From Bilifractor sp002394235 (lineage in GTDB: Bacteria; Bacillota; Clostridia; Lachnospirales; Lachnospiraceae), in the NCBI RefSeq assembly GCF_052118845.1, contig NZ_JBQKGJ010000009.1:1-64000 (forward strand): DNA of 64,000 nucleotides, in the 5' to 3' direction. Below the pieces are notes generated by a model. The model was not told the origin of the DNA. It did no database searches and saw only the letters and a list, made by a program, of their open reading frames with translations. Of this stretch, positions 46,180 through 53,986 are shown piece after piece. The position numbers and the translations under genes are program-made. Positions within the stretch are counted from its first letter, which is position 1. The number at the start of each line of letters is the position of its first letter.

Positions 46180-46905
46180 TTAAGGATCGCGGATCACAAT
46201 TCCCTTTACCAGAATATCCACGACCTCCTGCAGCGCCGCGTGATAAGTTAACCCGTTCTCAATCAGAATATCTCTTTCAAAAAACTGCTCCAGTGTTGCC
46301 TCCATCATTGTCTGAAAAACCGGTATGGAAAATCTCCGGATTCTTCCCTGCCGCATGCCCTCTTTCAAAAGCTCCACGGTCGATTCCCATCCGCTTTCCA
46401 GCCGCTCCTTCAGATGCCGGTAAACAGACGGATACTTGTCACGCAGATCATAAAGCTGACGAAAATCCACATTCTGATAACGATCCGGCATGACACCGAG
46501 GATCTTCCTCACCCTGTCGACAATGTCCATCTCCCGGTCTTCATACACCTTCTGCTCATCTTCCTTGATCGAATCAAAGATGTAATCTACCATCTCATAA
46601 AGCAGATGCTTTTTGTCCGGAAAATAGACGTAAAGGGTTTTCTTGCTGCGATGCAGCTCCTTCGCGAGATCATCCATCGTAAACTTCATTCCCTTCCGGT
46701 TAAAAAGCCGCAGCGTTGTCTCCAGAATGTCTTCCCGGATATCCTGATCGGCGCAATTCTCTTCTGACAAAACATCATCCGAGGCTGCAGCATCTGTACT
46801 CATCGGTTTCGTCAGCTCTGTCTGTTCTGTCTGCTCCGTCAGCTCTGTCTGCTCTGTCTGCTCTGTCTGTTCCGTCTGAAAATCGATCACGTCCGGGACC
46901 TCCAT
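46180..46905 (-). CDS. TetR-family regulator with N-terminal TEQ repeat tract
   Basis: This 241-aa protein has a TetR helix-turn-helix at about residues 58-104 (DILETTLRLFNRKGMKFTMDDLAKEL then KKTLYVYFPDKKHLL) and an all-helical ligand domain. Residues 11-32 are seven TEQ or TEL triplets, encoded by 9-bp repeats. Met35 could be the true start, but the tract has no frameshift. The linker has no known role. It heads a three-gene unit with the glycosyltransferase and permease. Two inverted repeats lie upstream and may be its own operators. Confidence 0.85.
   Translation of the reverse strand: MEVPDVIDFQTEQTEQTEQTELTEQTEQTELTKPMSTDAAASDDVLSEENCADQDIREDILETTLRLFNRKGMKFTMDDLAKELHRSKKTLYVYFPDKKHLLYEMVDYIFDSIKEDEQKVYEDREMDIVDRVRKILGVMPDRYQNVDFRQLYDLRDKYPSVYRHLKERLESGWESTVELLKEGMRQGRIRRFSIPVFQTMMEATLEQFFERDILIENGLTYHAALQEVVDILVKGIVIRDP
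46812..46874. repeat. 9-bp microsatellite inside tetR
   Basis: About seven units of a 9-bp repeat (CAGACAGAG/CTGACGGAG-type on the minus strand) encode the TEQ/TEL triplets. Changes in unit number would alter protein length without shifting the frame. Confidence 0.85.
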
Positions 46906-46922
46906 ATCTTCGACAAGATGTC

Positions 46923-46950
46923 GGAAACTAAATTATCTGTTTCAGTTTCC
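46923..46950. promoter_or_regulatory. Inverted repeat upstream of tetR, possible operator 1
   Basis: GGAAACT (46923-46929) and AGTTTCC (46944-46950) form an inverted repeat just upstream of tetR. The same GAAACT half-site recurs in a second inverted repeat about 64 bp away (centre to centre). Confidence 0.5.
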
Positions 46951-46987
46951 ATGGGCTCATTTTACCACTTTACCCGCAAAAAAATAA

Positions 46988-47013
46988 GAAACTATTTATA
47001 CAAAAATAGTTTC
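46988..47013. promoter_or_regulatory. Inverted repeat upstream of tetR, possible operator 2
   Basis: GAAACTATTT (46988-46997) pairs with AAATAGTTTC (47004-47013) over 10 bp with a 6-nt spacer. No T-run suited to a terminator follows. It shares the GAAACT half-site with operator 1. The spacing is about six helical turns. Confidence 0.5.
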
Positions 47014-47061
47014 CTATATTTGTGCGAGTTGCATGCTCCCACAGATGCATTTATTTTGTTT

Positions 47062-47160
47062 AACGAGATAAAACACGCTGCGCGAGTTTTATCTCGCTAT
47101 CGCGACGCTCGCCGCACACGAATACTTCGCATTCAGCTGCGGCTCACTGTTCGCGTAAAT
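47062..47160 (+). repeat. 99-bp dispersed two-hairpin repeat, copy 2
   Basis: Same orientation as copy 1 (129-227), differing at about two positions (ATTCAGCTGC versus ATTTGGCTGC). It fills most of the tetR-lacI gap, just past the 3' end of lacI. Confidence 0.85.
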
Positions 47161-47209
47161 ACCAGCAGACGCTCCTTCCTTACGGCGGGGCGCCTGCTCA
47201 TTCAGGGAA

Positions 47210-48307
47210 TTAATTTCTGTAACGGATATCCCGGACGGTCTCGCCCACCAGAAGCCTTCCCTTCACTCCGATCTCTTCAATAATGCTTGATTTGCGGTTA
47301 ACCACCATTTCAATCAGCTTCTGCGCCGCAAGCCTTCCGATGCCCTCCGCATCCTGACGATATGTGGTGAGGGCCGGCTCCATGATCTGCCCGACGTCGA
47401 TTCCGTCGTAACCCACGGCGCTCACATCCTGCGGGATCCGGTATCCGAGCTCACGCAGCACTCTCCGTCCTCCAATATAAGAAAAATCATCTGAAAACAT
47501 GATGGCTGTCGGCTTATTCCTGCTGTTCATGATCTCCTTCACAATTTCGTTGTTAAATTTCGGGTCGTTGTATCTCCCGTCATGAACCGAGACTTCATCC
47601 TCGTCGACTCCAGACTCCTTCAGCGCCCGGTAAAAACCCGCCAGCCGTTTCTGCGTGACAAGCGTATCTTCTCCGTGAATAAAGGCAATCTTTCTGTGCC
47701 CATGGTCGATGAGATATTTCGTAAGCTCATAGCCTCCTTCTTCATTATCCGACATTACACAGCTGTGATTCTTCACCTGATAATCAATAGTGATAAATGG
47801 GATCTCGCTTCTCACCAGCTGAATGATCCCCGGCGCGTGAAAATTCACATTTGCGATGAGAATACCGTCACACTTCCGGTAGCGCACATGCTGAAGAAAG
47901 GAGTCCCCGACCATCTTCTGGCTGATGAACGTGATATCATAGCCCAGACGCTCCAGTTCCTTCTTTGCGCTGTTCAGAATCACTGAAAAAAAAGGATGCA
48001 TGAGTCCGGACGATGTGTCATCCTCAAAAACCACACCGATATTATGCGAAATATTCGTCCGAAGCAGAATGGCAGAGGGATCCGGGTGATAATCCATCTC
48101 CTCCGCGATTCGGCGGATTCTCCGGGATGTCTCCATGGAAACATCCTTGTAACCGTTCAGCGCCTTACTGACCGTAGCGACGGATACTCCGCACTTCTTT
48201 GCGATATCCCGGATCGTCACCGGCCGCTTCGTCACCGCTTCGTCCCTCTCTTCTGTAATATCGGCATTCCCCTGCTGTCCATCTGATGAATACGTTCTGT
48301 CTGCCAT
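47210..48307 (-). CDS. LacI-family transcriptional regulator
   Basis: This 365-aa protein has an acidic N-terminal tail of about 25 residues. The helix-turn-helix has VTIRDIAKKCGVSVATVSKA and the hinge helix DPSAILLRTN. The periplasmic-binding-like sugar domain has HRKIAFIHGE and SAVGYDGIDVG. It probably represses the galactoside genes located on its downstream side, but separation by the tetR unit makes that inference weak. AGGT lies about 8 nt before the ATG. An inverted repeat and short direct repeats lie upstream. Confidence 0.9.
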   Translation of the reverse strand: MADRTYSSDGQQGNADITEERDEAVTKRPVTIRDIAKKCGVSVATVSKALNGYKDVSMETSRRIRRIAEEMDYHPDPSAILLRTNISHNIGVVFEDDTSSGLMHPFFSVILNSAKKELERLGYDITFISQKMVGDSFLQHVRYRKCDGILIANVNFHAPGIIQLVRSEIPFITIDYQVKNHSCVMSDNEEGGYELTKYLIDHGHRKIAFIHGEDTLVTQKRLAGFYRALKESGVDEDEVSVHDGRYNDPKFNNEIVKEIMNSRNKPTAIMFSDDFSYIGGRRVLRELGYRIPQDVSAVGYDGIDVGQIMEPALTTYRQDAEGIGRLAAQKLIEMVVNRKSSIIEEIGVKGRLLVGETVRDIRYRN

Positions 48308-48357
48308 CTTCTGTACCTGTTCTTTCTGATCCTGTCCCGATGAACCTGAAGTTTCAA

Positions 48358-48375
48358 GTGAATCCTGTGATTCAC
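48358..48375. promoter_or_regulatory. Inverted repeat upstream of lacI
   Basis: GTGAATC and GATTCAC are separated by four bases, a symmetric site about 50 bp before the LacI start. The phrase TGTGATTCACAC-like recurs twice more in the next 60 bp in degenerate form. It could be an autoregulatory operator. Confidence 0.35.
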
Positions 48376-48609
48376 ACCCTTAAACGTCTGTTGTGATTCA
48401 CACTCTTACACGTCTGCTGTGATTCTTTCCCACTCCATACCAGCTTTGCAGCGTTCCTGATGCTGTGTAATCACTTACACGACTGGTTTACTTTTTTCAT
48501 TCCATACCCTTATTATATAGAATATTTTGGAAAAAGCCACATGAATCAGAAATTTTTATCTGATTTTTCTTATGTTTGTCATAAAATCTGCTATAAACAG
48601 ACGATACAA

Positions 48610-49422
48610 TCAATTTCCGCAGTGACTCAGAACCTTTCCAATACTGTCATGAAAGACCAGATCCGCGTCCCCGTCGCGCACTGTCCTGTCGCGATTGATC
48701 AGAACGAGGTATCTGCCGCTGAAATAGTCCAGAAGTGAGGCTGCCGGATATACACTCAGGGAGGTGCCTCCCACAATCATCATGTCCGCCTCCCGGCAGG
48801 CTCGCTCCGCATTTCTCCACGCATCCTCCGGCAGCATTTCCCCGTACAGGGTTACATCCGGTCTTACGATCCCCGTGCAGCCCGGCTCGGTGCATCTCGG
48901 GACCGGTTCCTTGCTTCGGAAGATGTAATCCGACGGGTATCGCTTATGACACCGATCACAGTAATTTCGAAGTGTTGAGCCGTGAATCTCATACACCTTT
49001 TTGCTTCCCGCCTTCTGATGAAGCCCGTCAATATTCTGTGTGATCACACAGTCAAGTTTTCCCTCCCGCTCCATCTCCGCCAGTTTTCTGTGCGCCGCAT
49101 TCGGCTCGATCCCTTCGACATTCATCTTCTGCCTGTAAAATTCGTAAAAAACCTCCGGATGCTGATACAGACAATCGCAGCTAAGAAGGTATTCCGGTGT
49201 GTAGCTGTCAAATTTCACATCGTGCTGATTATACAGACCATCCTTGCTTCGGAAATCCGGAATTCCGCTCTCGGTCGACACGCCCGCGCCGCCGAAAAAT
49301 ACAATGTGCCGGCTTACGCGGATCATCTCATTGAGTGCGTCGTACTTCTGCTCTTCGCTAAGTCCTGACAGATAACGGACCCGGTCGGATCTTTTCTCAT
49401 ATTTATCGATATACATATCCAC
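48610..49422 (-). CDS. cobB: Sir2-family NAD-dependent protein deacylase
   Basis: This 270-aa class U-like sirtuin has the NAD-binding motif GAGVSTESGIPDFRS (residues 45-59). ITQNIDGLHQKAG is followed by the catalytic His in EIHGS. The zinc module reads YCDRC then PRCTEPGCTG. Later GGTSLSVYPAASLL and LVLINRD bind NAD ribose. It removes acetyl or acyl groups from lysines. It begins with a short extension before the core, and no acs or pta gene adjoins it. Confidence 0.95.
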   Translation of the reverse strand: MDMYIDKYEKRSDRVRYLSGLSEEQKYDALNEMIRVSRHIVFFGGAGVSTESGIPDFRSKDGLYNQHDVKFDSYTPEYLLSCDCLYQHPEVFYEFYRQKMNVEGIEPNAAHRKLAEMEREGKLDCVITQNIDGLHQKAGSKKVYEIHGSTLRNYCDRCHKRYPSDYIFRSKEPVPRCTEPGCTGIVRPDVTLYGEMLPEDAWRNAERACREADMMIVGGTSLSVYPAASLLDYFSGRYLVLINRDRTVRDGDADLVFHDSIGKVLSHCGN

Positions 49423-49485
49423 ATCCCTTTCTGTAGTATCAGGTATTTTCCCTGAGTCTCAGTACCTGATGTCCCTGAGAACCCA

Positions 49486-49600
49486 TCCTTGTCTCTAATA
49501 AAACTTTCTGTCTATGCAAAAGCATCCTGTCTCTGATAAAACTTCCTGTCTCTGCAAAAGTATCCTGTCTCTGATAAAACTTCCTGTCTCTGAAACGTCT
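49486..49600. repeat. Six tandem 19-bp units between the sirtuin and PrsW genes
   Basis: The unit TCCTGTCTCTGATAAAACT alternates with TCCTGTCTCTGCAAAAGTA, giving a 38-bp higher-order period. Units 3-6 (49525, 49544, 49563, 49582) are nearly exact and the first two are degenerate. No spacer/repeat difference typical of CRISPR is seen. Confidence 0.85.
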
Positions 49601-49621
49601 TGCACACCGAATCTGCCTTCG

Positions 49622-50365
49622 TCAAAAGAATCTTCTGTGATAATAGACGTTTTCATCACGGGACGACTCTCTGCGTACCAGCAGGAAGCACACCAGATAA
49701 ATCACGACAACCACAATGCCAAAGACAAGCGTTGAAGCTCCCGTTCCGAGCATCGCGCAGGTATCATAGATGCCATGAAGAAAAACGGCCAGAATGTACC
49801 CGGTCACGATGCACAGAACCTGACGGATATGATGTCCCTCCGCCTGCTGAATCTTCGCTCTGCCGTAAAAAATTCCAAACAGAACACCAAAGCTCATATG
49901 CCCCGGAATTGCCAGAACCGATCTCCCGACCAAAACACCCGGTCCATACCCCATTTCGTAGATAATATTCTCCATCGCAGCAAAACCCAGCGACGCAAAA
50001 ACCGAATAGACAATTCCGTCAAATCTGTAGTTAAATGCCGGATTTTTCCAGGTAACCGCCGCCATCAGGGCATATTTCGTGCCTTCCTCGACAACGGCGA
50101 CGACCAGAAACGCCATGACCGCAGTGTACGCAAGTCCTGAAGGATTCAGAGAGGACCGGTCCAGGAAATAGCTGCCGATTCTCTCCAGAAGCATCGACAA
50201 AAAGGCAGCAATAACGCCCATGAAGATCAGACGGATCAGAAGCCCGACCGGTTCTTTCTCTACCCTGTCCTGCCGGTACACATAGATCAGAAGAATCAGA
50301 GCAGGCAGGACCGCGAGAAAAAGATACCAAAAGAAAACGTACATTGCCGGAAGAAGCAGAAACAT
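49622..50365 (-). CDS. PrsW-family intramembrane metalloprotease
   Basis: This 247-aa polytopic protein has about seven transmembrane segments. PrsW motifs are VVAVVEEGTKYALM (Glu-Glu pair), FDGIVYSVFASLGFAAMENI, the His in PGHMSFGVLFG and FLHGIYDTC. In Bacillus the relative cleaves anti-sigma factor RsiW; no sigma/anti-sigma pair is present here, so the substrate is unknown. It stands between a tandem repeat tract and a small hypothetical gene in the same orientation. Confidence 0.92.
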   Translation of the reverse strand: MFLLLPAMYVFFWYLFLAVLPALILLIYVYRQDRVEKEPVGLLIRLIFMGVIAAFLSMLLERIGSYFLDRSSLNPSGLAYTAVMAFLVVAVVEEGTKYALMAAVTWKNPAFNYRFDGIVYSVFASLGFAAMENIIYEMGYGPGVLVGRSVLAIPGHMSFGVLFGIFYGRAKIQQAEGHHIRQVLCIVTGYILAVFLHGIYDTCAMLGTGASTLVFGIVVVVIYLVCFLLVRRESSRDENVYYHRRFF

Positions 50366-50455
50366 AAAAAGCCCCCTTTCAAATGGTATTTTCTATTATT
50401 ATACCATCCGTCCGGGGGATTTCCATATTCAACTATTTCTGAGGCGCCCGCCCTT

Positions 50456-50728
50456 TCAGTAGCGATACCCGTCGAGTGTTGTCGTGGTCTGTCTGTCATG
50501 ATGCTCTGCGTTCTCAATCAGCAGATTCAGCTCAACCTCCGTGCCGATAAAATCCTGCACATCACACTCGTAGATGGAATTCTCTGTTCTCATCATGAAA
50601 AGGCCGTCATCGTAAGCCATGGAAATCACCGGTGAAGTATGAATAAACGTCCCGTCGTCATACTTCCGGCTGCCGCTTACACTGCCAACCAGATCCTTTT
50701 GTATCATCTTCCAGCTTCTCAGTCTCAT
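50456..50728 (-). CDS. Small protein of unknown function
   Basis: This 90-aa soluble protein is read from the ATG at 50728, where AGGGGA lies 7 nt upstream; earlier in-frame codons lack a site. It contains GTFIHTSPVISMAYDDGLFM and ends in QTTTTLDGYRY. It has no signal peptide or membrane segment. I do not recognise a family. It lies 90 bp upstream of prsW on the same strand. The clear ribosome-binding site and normal codon use support it as real. Confidence 0.6.
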   Translation of the reverse strand: MRLRSWKMIQKDLVGSVSGSRKYDDGTFIHTSPVISMAYDDGLFMMRTENSIYECDVQDFIGTEVELNLLIENAEHHDRQTTTTLDGYRY

Positions 50729-50809
50729 ACATATTCCCCTTAAATCATACTCCCTGAATCTCACCAAAAACTTTATAACATTATTCTACACCAATTTCAT
50801 GACAAAAGT

Positions 50810-50900
50810 GTGAACCTCTTCGAAAATGCAGACAGGCTGCCTGCCGCGAAGCGAGTGAGGAACCGGATGCGATTCCAAGGGCAACAGGTATGAGCACAGC
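50810..50900. repeat. Mosaic repeat fragment after the AGCS gene
   Basis: The stretch holds modules of the mosaic family in the order TCTTCGAAAATGCAGACAGG, a GCTGCCTGCC palindrome, and GGCAACAGGTATGAGCAC. It matches 23970-24060 apart from the middle module. It lies just downstream of the symporter stop and may serve as the transcript end. Confidence 0.7.
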
Positions 50901-50912
50901 GCTGAACTTTTC

Positions 50913-52289
50913 TTACAGATCTTTATGTGTGAGCATCGTTCCGTGTGCCATCTTCGCAACCGCCCCGGAAAGCGCAATCAGCGCGATCAGGTTCGGCAGC
51001 GCCATCAGCCCGTTAAACAAATCCGACAGATTCCACACCAGCTCTACCTTCAGGACTGACCCGATCAGGATGAAGATAACGACAATGACAGCGAAGGGCT
51101 TCACAGCCTTTGAGCCTATCATGTACCTGATGTTCTGCTGCGCGAAGAAGAACCAGCCGATGATCGTTGAGAACGCGAAGAAAAACAGACAAATTGCCAC
51201 AAACTTCGAGCCGAACGCTCCGAATCCCGTACTGAACGCAGCCTGTGCAACCGGTGTACCGGTGATATCACCCGCGTACGGAATGGAATTGCCAAGAACA
51301 CCGGATGAAAGAATAACCAGCGCGGTCATGGTAAGTACGACAAAGGTATCGATGAACACACCTACCATAGCGACTTCGCCCTGATCCTGAGGTTTATCAA
51401 CCTGTGCCTGCGCATGCGCGTGAGGAGTGGAGCCCATACCTGCCTCATTAGAGAACAGTCCGCGGGCTACACCAAGCCTCAGCGCCTGACGAACTGTGAT
51501 TCCGGCACCGGCTCCGACAACAGCCTGCGGTGTAAAGGCTCCGACAAAGATCGATCCGAGCGCCGGCAGCAGATTTCTGTGGTTGATAATCAGAACAATC
51601 AGGCCGCCGACAAGGTAAAGCGCCGCCATGATCGGAACAATCTTTTCCGTAAAGGACGCAATACGGCTGATTCCGCCGATAAAAATAAATCCAGCTATCA
51701 CGGCGATGATAATACCCATGATCAGCTTATTGGCACCGAAGGCAGTGTGAAATGCGTCGCTGATGGAGTTGGACTGCACCATATTGCCCATGATGCCGAG
51801 CGCAAGGATGATCATGATCGCGAAGAACGATGCGAGGAACTTTCCGAAACCGTTCTTGAATGCCTTGCGGATATAATAAACCGGACCTCCGATGATATTA
51901 CCCTGATCATCACGGGATCTCGTAACCTGAGCGAGGCAGGCCTCTCCGTAGATCGTTGCCATTCCGAAGAATGCCGCAAGCCACATCCAGAAAATTGCTC
52001 CGGGGCCGCCTCCGACAAGTGCCGTCGCACATCCGGCAATATTGCCCGTTCCGACCTGTGCCGCGATTGCCGTCGCAAGTGCCTGGAATGAACTCATGCC
52101 ATCCTTCCCGGCCTTTTCGCCATGCAGAGAGAAGTTGCCAAAGACACGGTTCCATGCTCTTCCAAAATGACGGACCTGAACAAATCTTGTCCGGAACGAG
52201 AAATAGATTCCCGTACCCACAAGCACGAACAGGAGGAGAAACCACACCTTATCATCAATAAGTGCCACAATACTGTTGAGAGCGTCCAT
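50913..52289 (-). CDS. Sodium:alanine/glycine symporter, AGCS family
   Basis: This 458-aa transporter has about 11 transmembrane segments. AGCS signatures are MSSFQALATAIAAQVGTGNIAG (about residues 65-86), GGPGAIFWMWLAAFFGMAT and LFSNEAGMGSTPHAHA. It takes up alanine or glycine with sodium. A tandem glycine riboswitch lies directly upstream on the same strand, which points to glycine as a substrate and regulator. The ATG has AGGAG 7 nt upstream. Confidence 0.96.
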   Translation of the reverse strand: MDALNSIVALIDDKVWFLLLFVLVGTGIYFSFRTRFVQVRHFGRAWNRVFGNFSLHGEKAGKDGMSSFQALATAIAAQVGTGNIAGCATALVGGGPGAIFWMWLAAFFGMATIYGEACLAQVTRSRDDQGNIIGGPVYYIRKAFKNGFGKFLASFFAIMIILALGIMGNMVQSNSISDAFHTAFGANKLIMGIIIAVIAGFIFIGGISRIASFTEKIVPIMAALYLVGGLIVLIINHRNLLPALGSIFVGAFTPQAVVGAGAGITVRQALRLGVARGLFSNEAGMGSTPHAHAQAQVDKPQDQGEVAMVGVFIDTFVVLTMTALVILSSGVLGNSIPYAGDITGTPVAQAAFSTGFGAFGSKFVAICLFFFAFSTIIGWFFFAQQNIRYMIGSKAVKPFAVIVVIFILIGSVLKVELVWNLSDLFNGLMALPNLIALIALSGAVAKMAHGTMLTHKDL

Positions 52290-52523
52290 TTCAAATCTCC
52301 TTTAAGATTAATCTCGTTACCTGCGTATCTGTATCAGAAATAAGGAGACTCCCGGGCAGCACTCATGGCGAAGAAAAAGCCCCAACCACCAGCCGGTACG
52401 ACCGGCAATGTGAATTGGAGCACTTTTTGCTGAAAAAACTGCCTGGCTGCGGCTTTCATCATCCGATGCGCGGCGACGCACAGATGACGGTATCTGAAAA
52501 TACAGCCCGGCCGGTTCATCAAC
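52290..52523 (-). promoter_or_regulatory. Expression platform of the glycine riboswitch
   Basis: Between the second aptamer and the AGCS start lie several potential hairpins. One is ACCGTCATC/GATGATGA-type; another ends GCCAGGCAG followed by six T (52433-52438, minus strand). A further GCCGG/CCGGC stem and a T-rich run lie at about 52370-52400. A switch between terminator and antiterminator is plausible; which stem is used cannot be decided by eye. Confidence 0.5.
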
Positions 52524-52680
52524 AACTCTGTCCTTTTGCCTGAGAGATTCCATACCTGCTTTGCGCAGATACTTTGCACCTTCGGCACCCTTGAAGGGTT
52601 TCTCCAGAGTCCACTCCGTTTTTAGTCTTCGTCCACACGACACCTGAGAGTTTTACTCCTTCGGCAGGTCCTCTGACACA
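52524..52680 (-). ncRNA. Tandem glycine riboswitch
   Basis: Two glycine aptamers are arranged in series on the minus strand. The first (about 52603-52680) has CTGCCGAAGGAG, AACTCTCAGG and GGACTCTGGAGA. The second (about 52524-52600) has GTGCCGAAGGTGC, AATCTCTCAGGC and AAAAGGACAGAGT. These are the conserved cores of the class. It lies upstream of the AGCS symporter. Long frames crossing it are not genes. Confidence 0.95.
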
Positions 52681-52821
52681 GTCTATACTAAAAGAATTCC
52701 TGTGCCGGATTCCGCTTTTCCTAAAAACATCTACGTAAGTATTAAATTTGAGTAAACTATAACATGGATATCCGATACCGTCAACAAACCAGTTTATGAT
52801 TTTTTAAGATTTATCGCGGCC

Positions 52822-52925
52822 GATTTATCCGGGCAGGTTTTCCCGGATCATTTAATCCCGGGCGTTTTTTCCCGGATCATTTCATCCCGGGCGGTTTTCC
52901 CCGGATCATTTTATCCTGACCGGTC
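52822..52925 (+). repeat. 29-bp tandem array of hairpin units at the 3' end of the GNAT gene
   Basis: About four units, the two central ones reading GATCATTTAATCCCGGGCG then a T-rich tail and CCCG. Each can form CCCGGAT/ATCCCGGG hairpins. In the plus direction the hairpins are followed by CGTTTTTT or CGGTTTT, like intrinsic terminators pointing toward the GNAT gene. The last unit abuts the GNAT stop codon. Confidence 0.75.
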
Positions 52926-53199
52926 AGACTACAAGATCCGCGTACTCCGGTCTCTGCATTCTTTTCTTTGCGTACGAACAGAGCGGAAGAATTTTCACCC
53001 CGATCTTTCTCGCGTTCTGCGCCACCTCATCGACAAGCTTCCCCGCGATCCCATTCCCATTATACAAAGGGTCTACCTCTGTGTGTTCAATCACCCAGCG
53101 GTTGTCAGATCGTGTGAACGTGCACTCACCCACCTCGTGATCTCCGTCATATGCCGCCGCACGATTTCTGTAGTTTTCAAATCTGATGGTAAGTTCCAT
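52924..53199 (-). CDS. Small GNAT-like acetyltransferase (YjdJ/CG type)
   Basis: This 91-aa protein is a short GNAT of the Acetyltransf_CG type. The acetyl-CoA loop reads YNGNGIAGKLVD and the C-terminus has PLCSYAKKRMQ..PEYADLV. Such proteins often have uncharacterised substrates. The start at 53199 has GGGAG about 8 nt upstream; earlier in-frame codons lack it. The 3' end runs into the 29-bp hairpin array. Confidence 0.85.
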   Translation of the reverse strand: MELTIRFENYRNRAAAYDGDHEVGECTFTRSDNRWVIEHTEVDPLYNGNGIAGKLVDEVAQNARKIGVKILPLCSYAKKRMQRPEYADLVV

Positions 53200-53527
53200 G
53201 CCTGTCTCCCTTCTTATAAGATAAAAATGCAAATTCTTTGTTTATTCTTCTCTTAAAGATAAACATCCTGCCCCATGATGCACTCTCTTTTCCAACGCTT
53301 TTATAAAAAAGGGTTCTAAAGAGCGCATTTTTTCAATATTATATGAAAATAGTATATTTATTTATCCCTACAACGGTGGTAGAATTAGGTGGTCATTGAA
53401 TTGTTCGTCAGTTTTTTACATATGGGCAATATTTTATATTTAATACCAGGAAAAGCATTGTATATTTCAAATATATAATGTTTGCCCAAGACATATGCAG
53501 CATCCATCATTTACGGAGGAACTTTTT
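53200..53527. other. AT-rich divergent gap between GNAT and XRE genes
   Basis: A stem (CTCTTT/AAAGAG) with a following ATTTTTT run lies at about 53280-53333 in the plus direction. An inverted pair GGGCAA (53424-53429) and TTGCCC (53482-53487) flanks the region just before the XRE gene. A TATAAT box at 53474-53479 could be a -10 element; no good -35 pairs with it. No gene is seen. Confidence 0.5.
53424..53487. promoter_or_regulatory. Inverted half-sites upstream of XRE gene
   Basis: GGGCAA and TTGCCC lie 52 bp apart in inverted orientation. The right half directly follows the candidate -10 box, so a regulator bound there could block transcription. Autoregulation by the XRE protein is inference. 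Confidence 0.3.
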
Positions 53528-53869
53528 ATGAGTAAGGAAACCGAAAATGCTTTTGACTTTGAAGACCTGGGTCGGAAAGTTAAAGAGCTTCGGATTAAAA
53601 ACGGTCTGACACAAAACCAGGTTGCCTCTGAACTTCACGTAACCCCGGGATACATCAGCAACGTTGAAAACAACCGGACGGCGATGTCCCTTCGCGTATT
53701 ATCCTACTACGCAAAACTGACCGGAATCACACTGGATTCTCTTGTCGGGAAGATCGAACCCGAATATCGCACCACAGCTCTCGATAACGAACTTCTATCC
53801 ATTATTTCAAGATATTCCGACGAAAAGAAGCAGAAAATTCTGGACATTCTTAGAATCATTGACCGATAA
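53528..53869 (+). CDS. XRE-family helix-turn-helix regulator
   Basis: This 113-aa protein has a lambda-repressor-like helix-turn-helix at about residues 14-68 (LGRKVKELRIKNGLTQNQVA then VTPGYISNVENNRTAMSL). A short helical tail with ELLSIISRYSDEKKQKILDI follows. The ATG at 53528 has GGAGGAACTTTTT upstream, an excellent ribosome-binding site. It is the only plus-strand gene between 17 kb and the right edge, which suggests an isolated regulatory unit. Its target is unknown. Confidence 0.92.
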   Translation: MSKETENAFDFEDLGRKVKELRIKNGLTQNQVASELHVTPGYISNVENNRTAMSLRVLSYYAKLTGITLDSLVGKIEPEYRTTALDNELLSIISRYSDEKKQKILDILRIIDR

Positions 53870-53986
53870 GACTGACCGAACCGTTGACTCAGAAAAAGCA
53901 GTTGCCTGCCTGGCGGCTGCTTTTTCTGTTTTTTCTGTGTCTGATGACCATAGAAGCCGACGCAACGGAAATCAGCTGTGACCGTT

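Noticed and set aside
49486..49600. Possible CRISPR array
   Set aside because: Units are contiguous 19-bp repeats without unique spacers, and no cas genes are in the window.
52317..52643. 108-codon minus-strand frame upstream of the AGCS gene
   Set aside because: It crosses the tandem glycine riboswitch and its expression platform, which explain the conservation.
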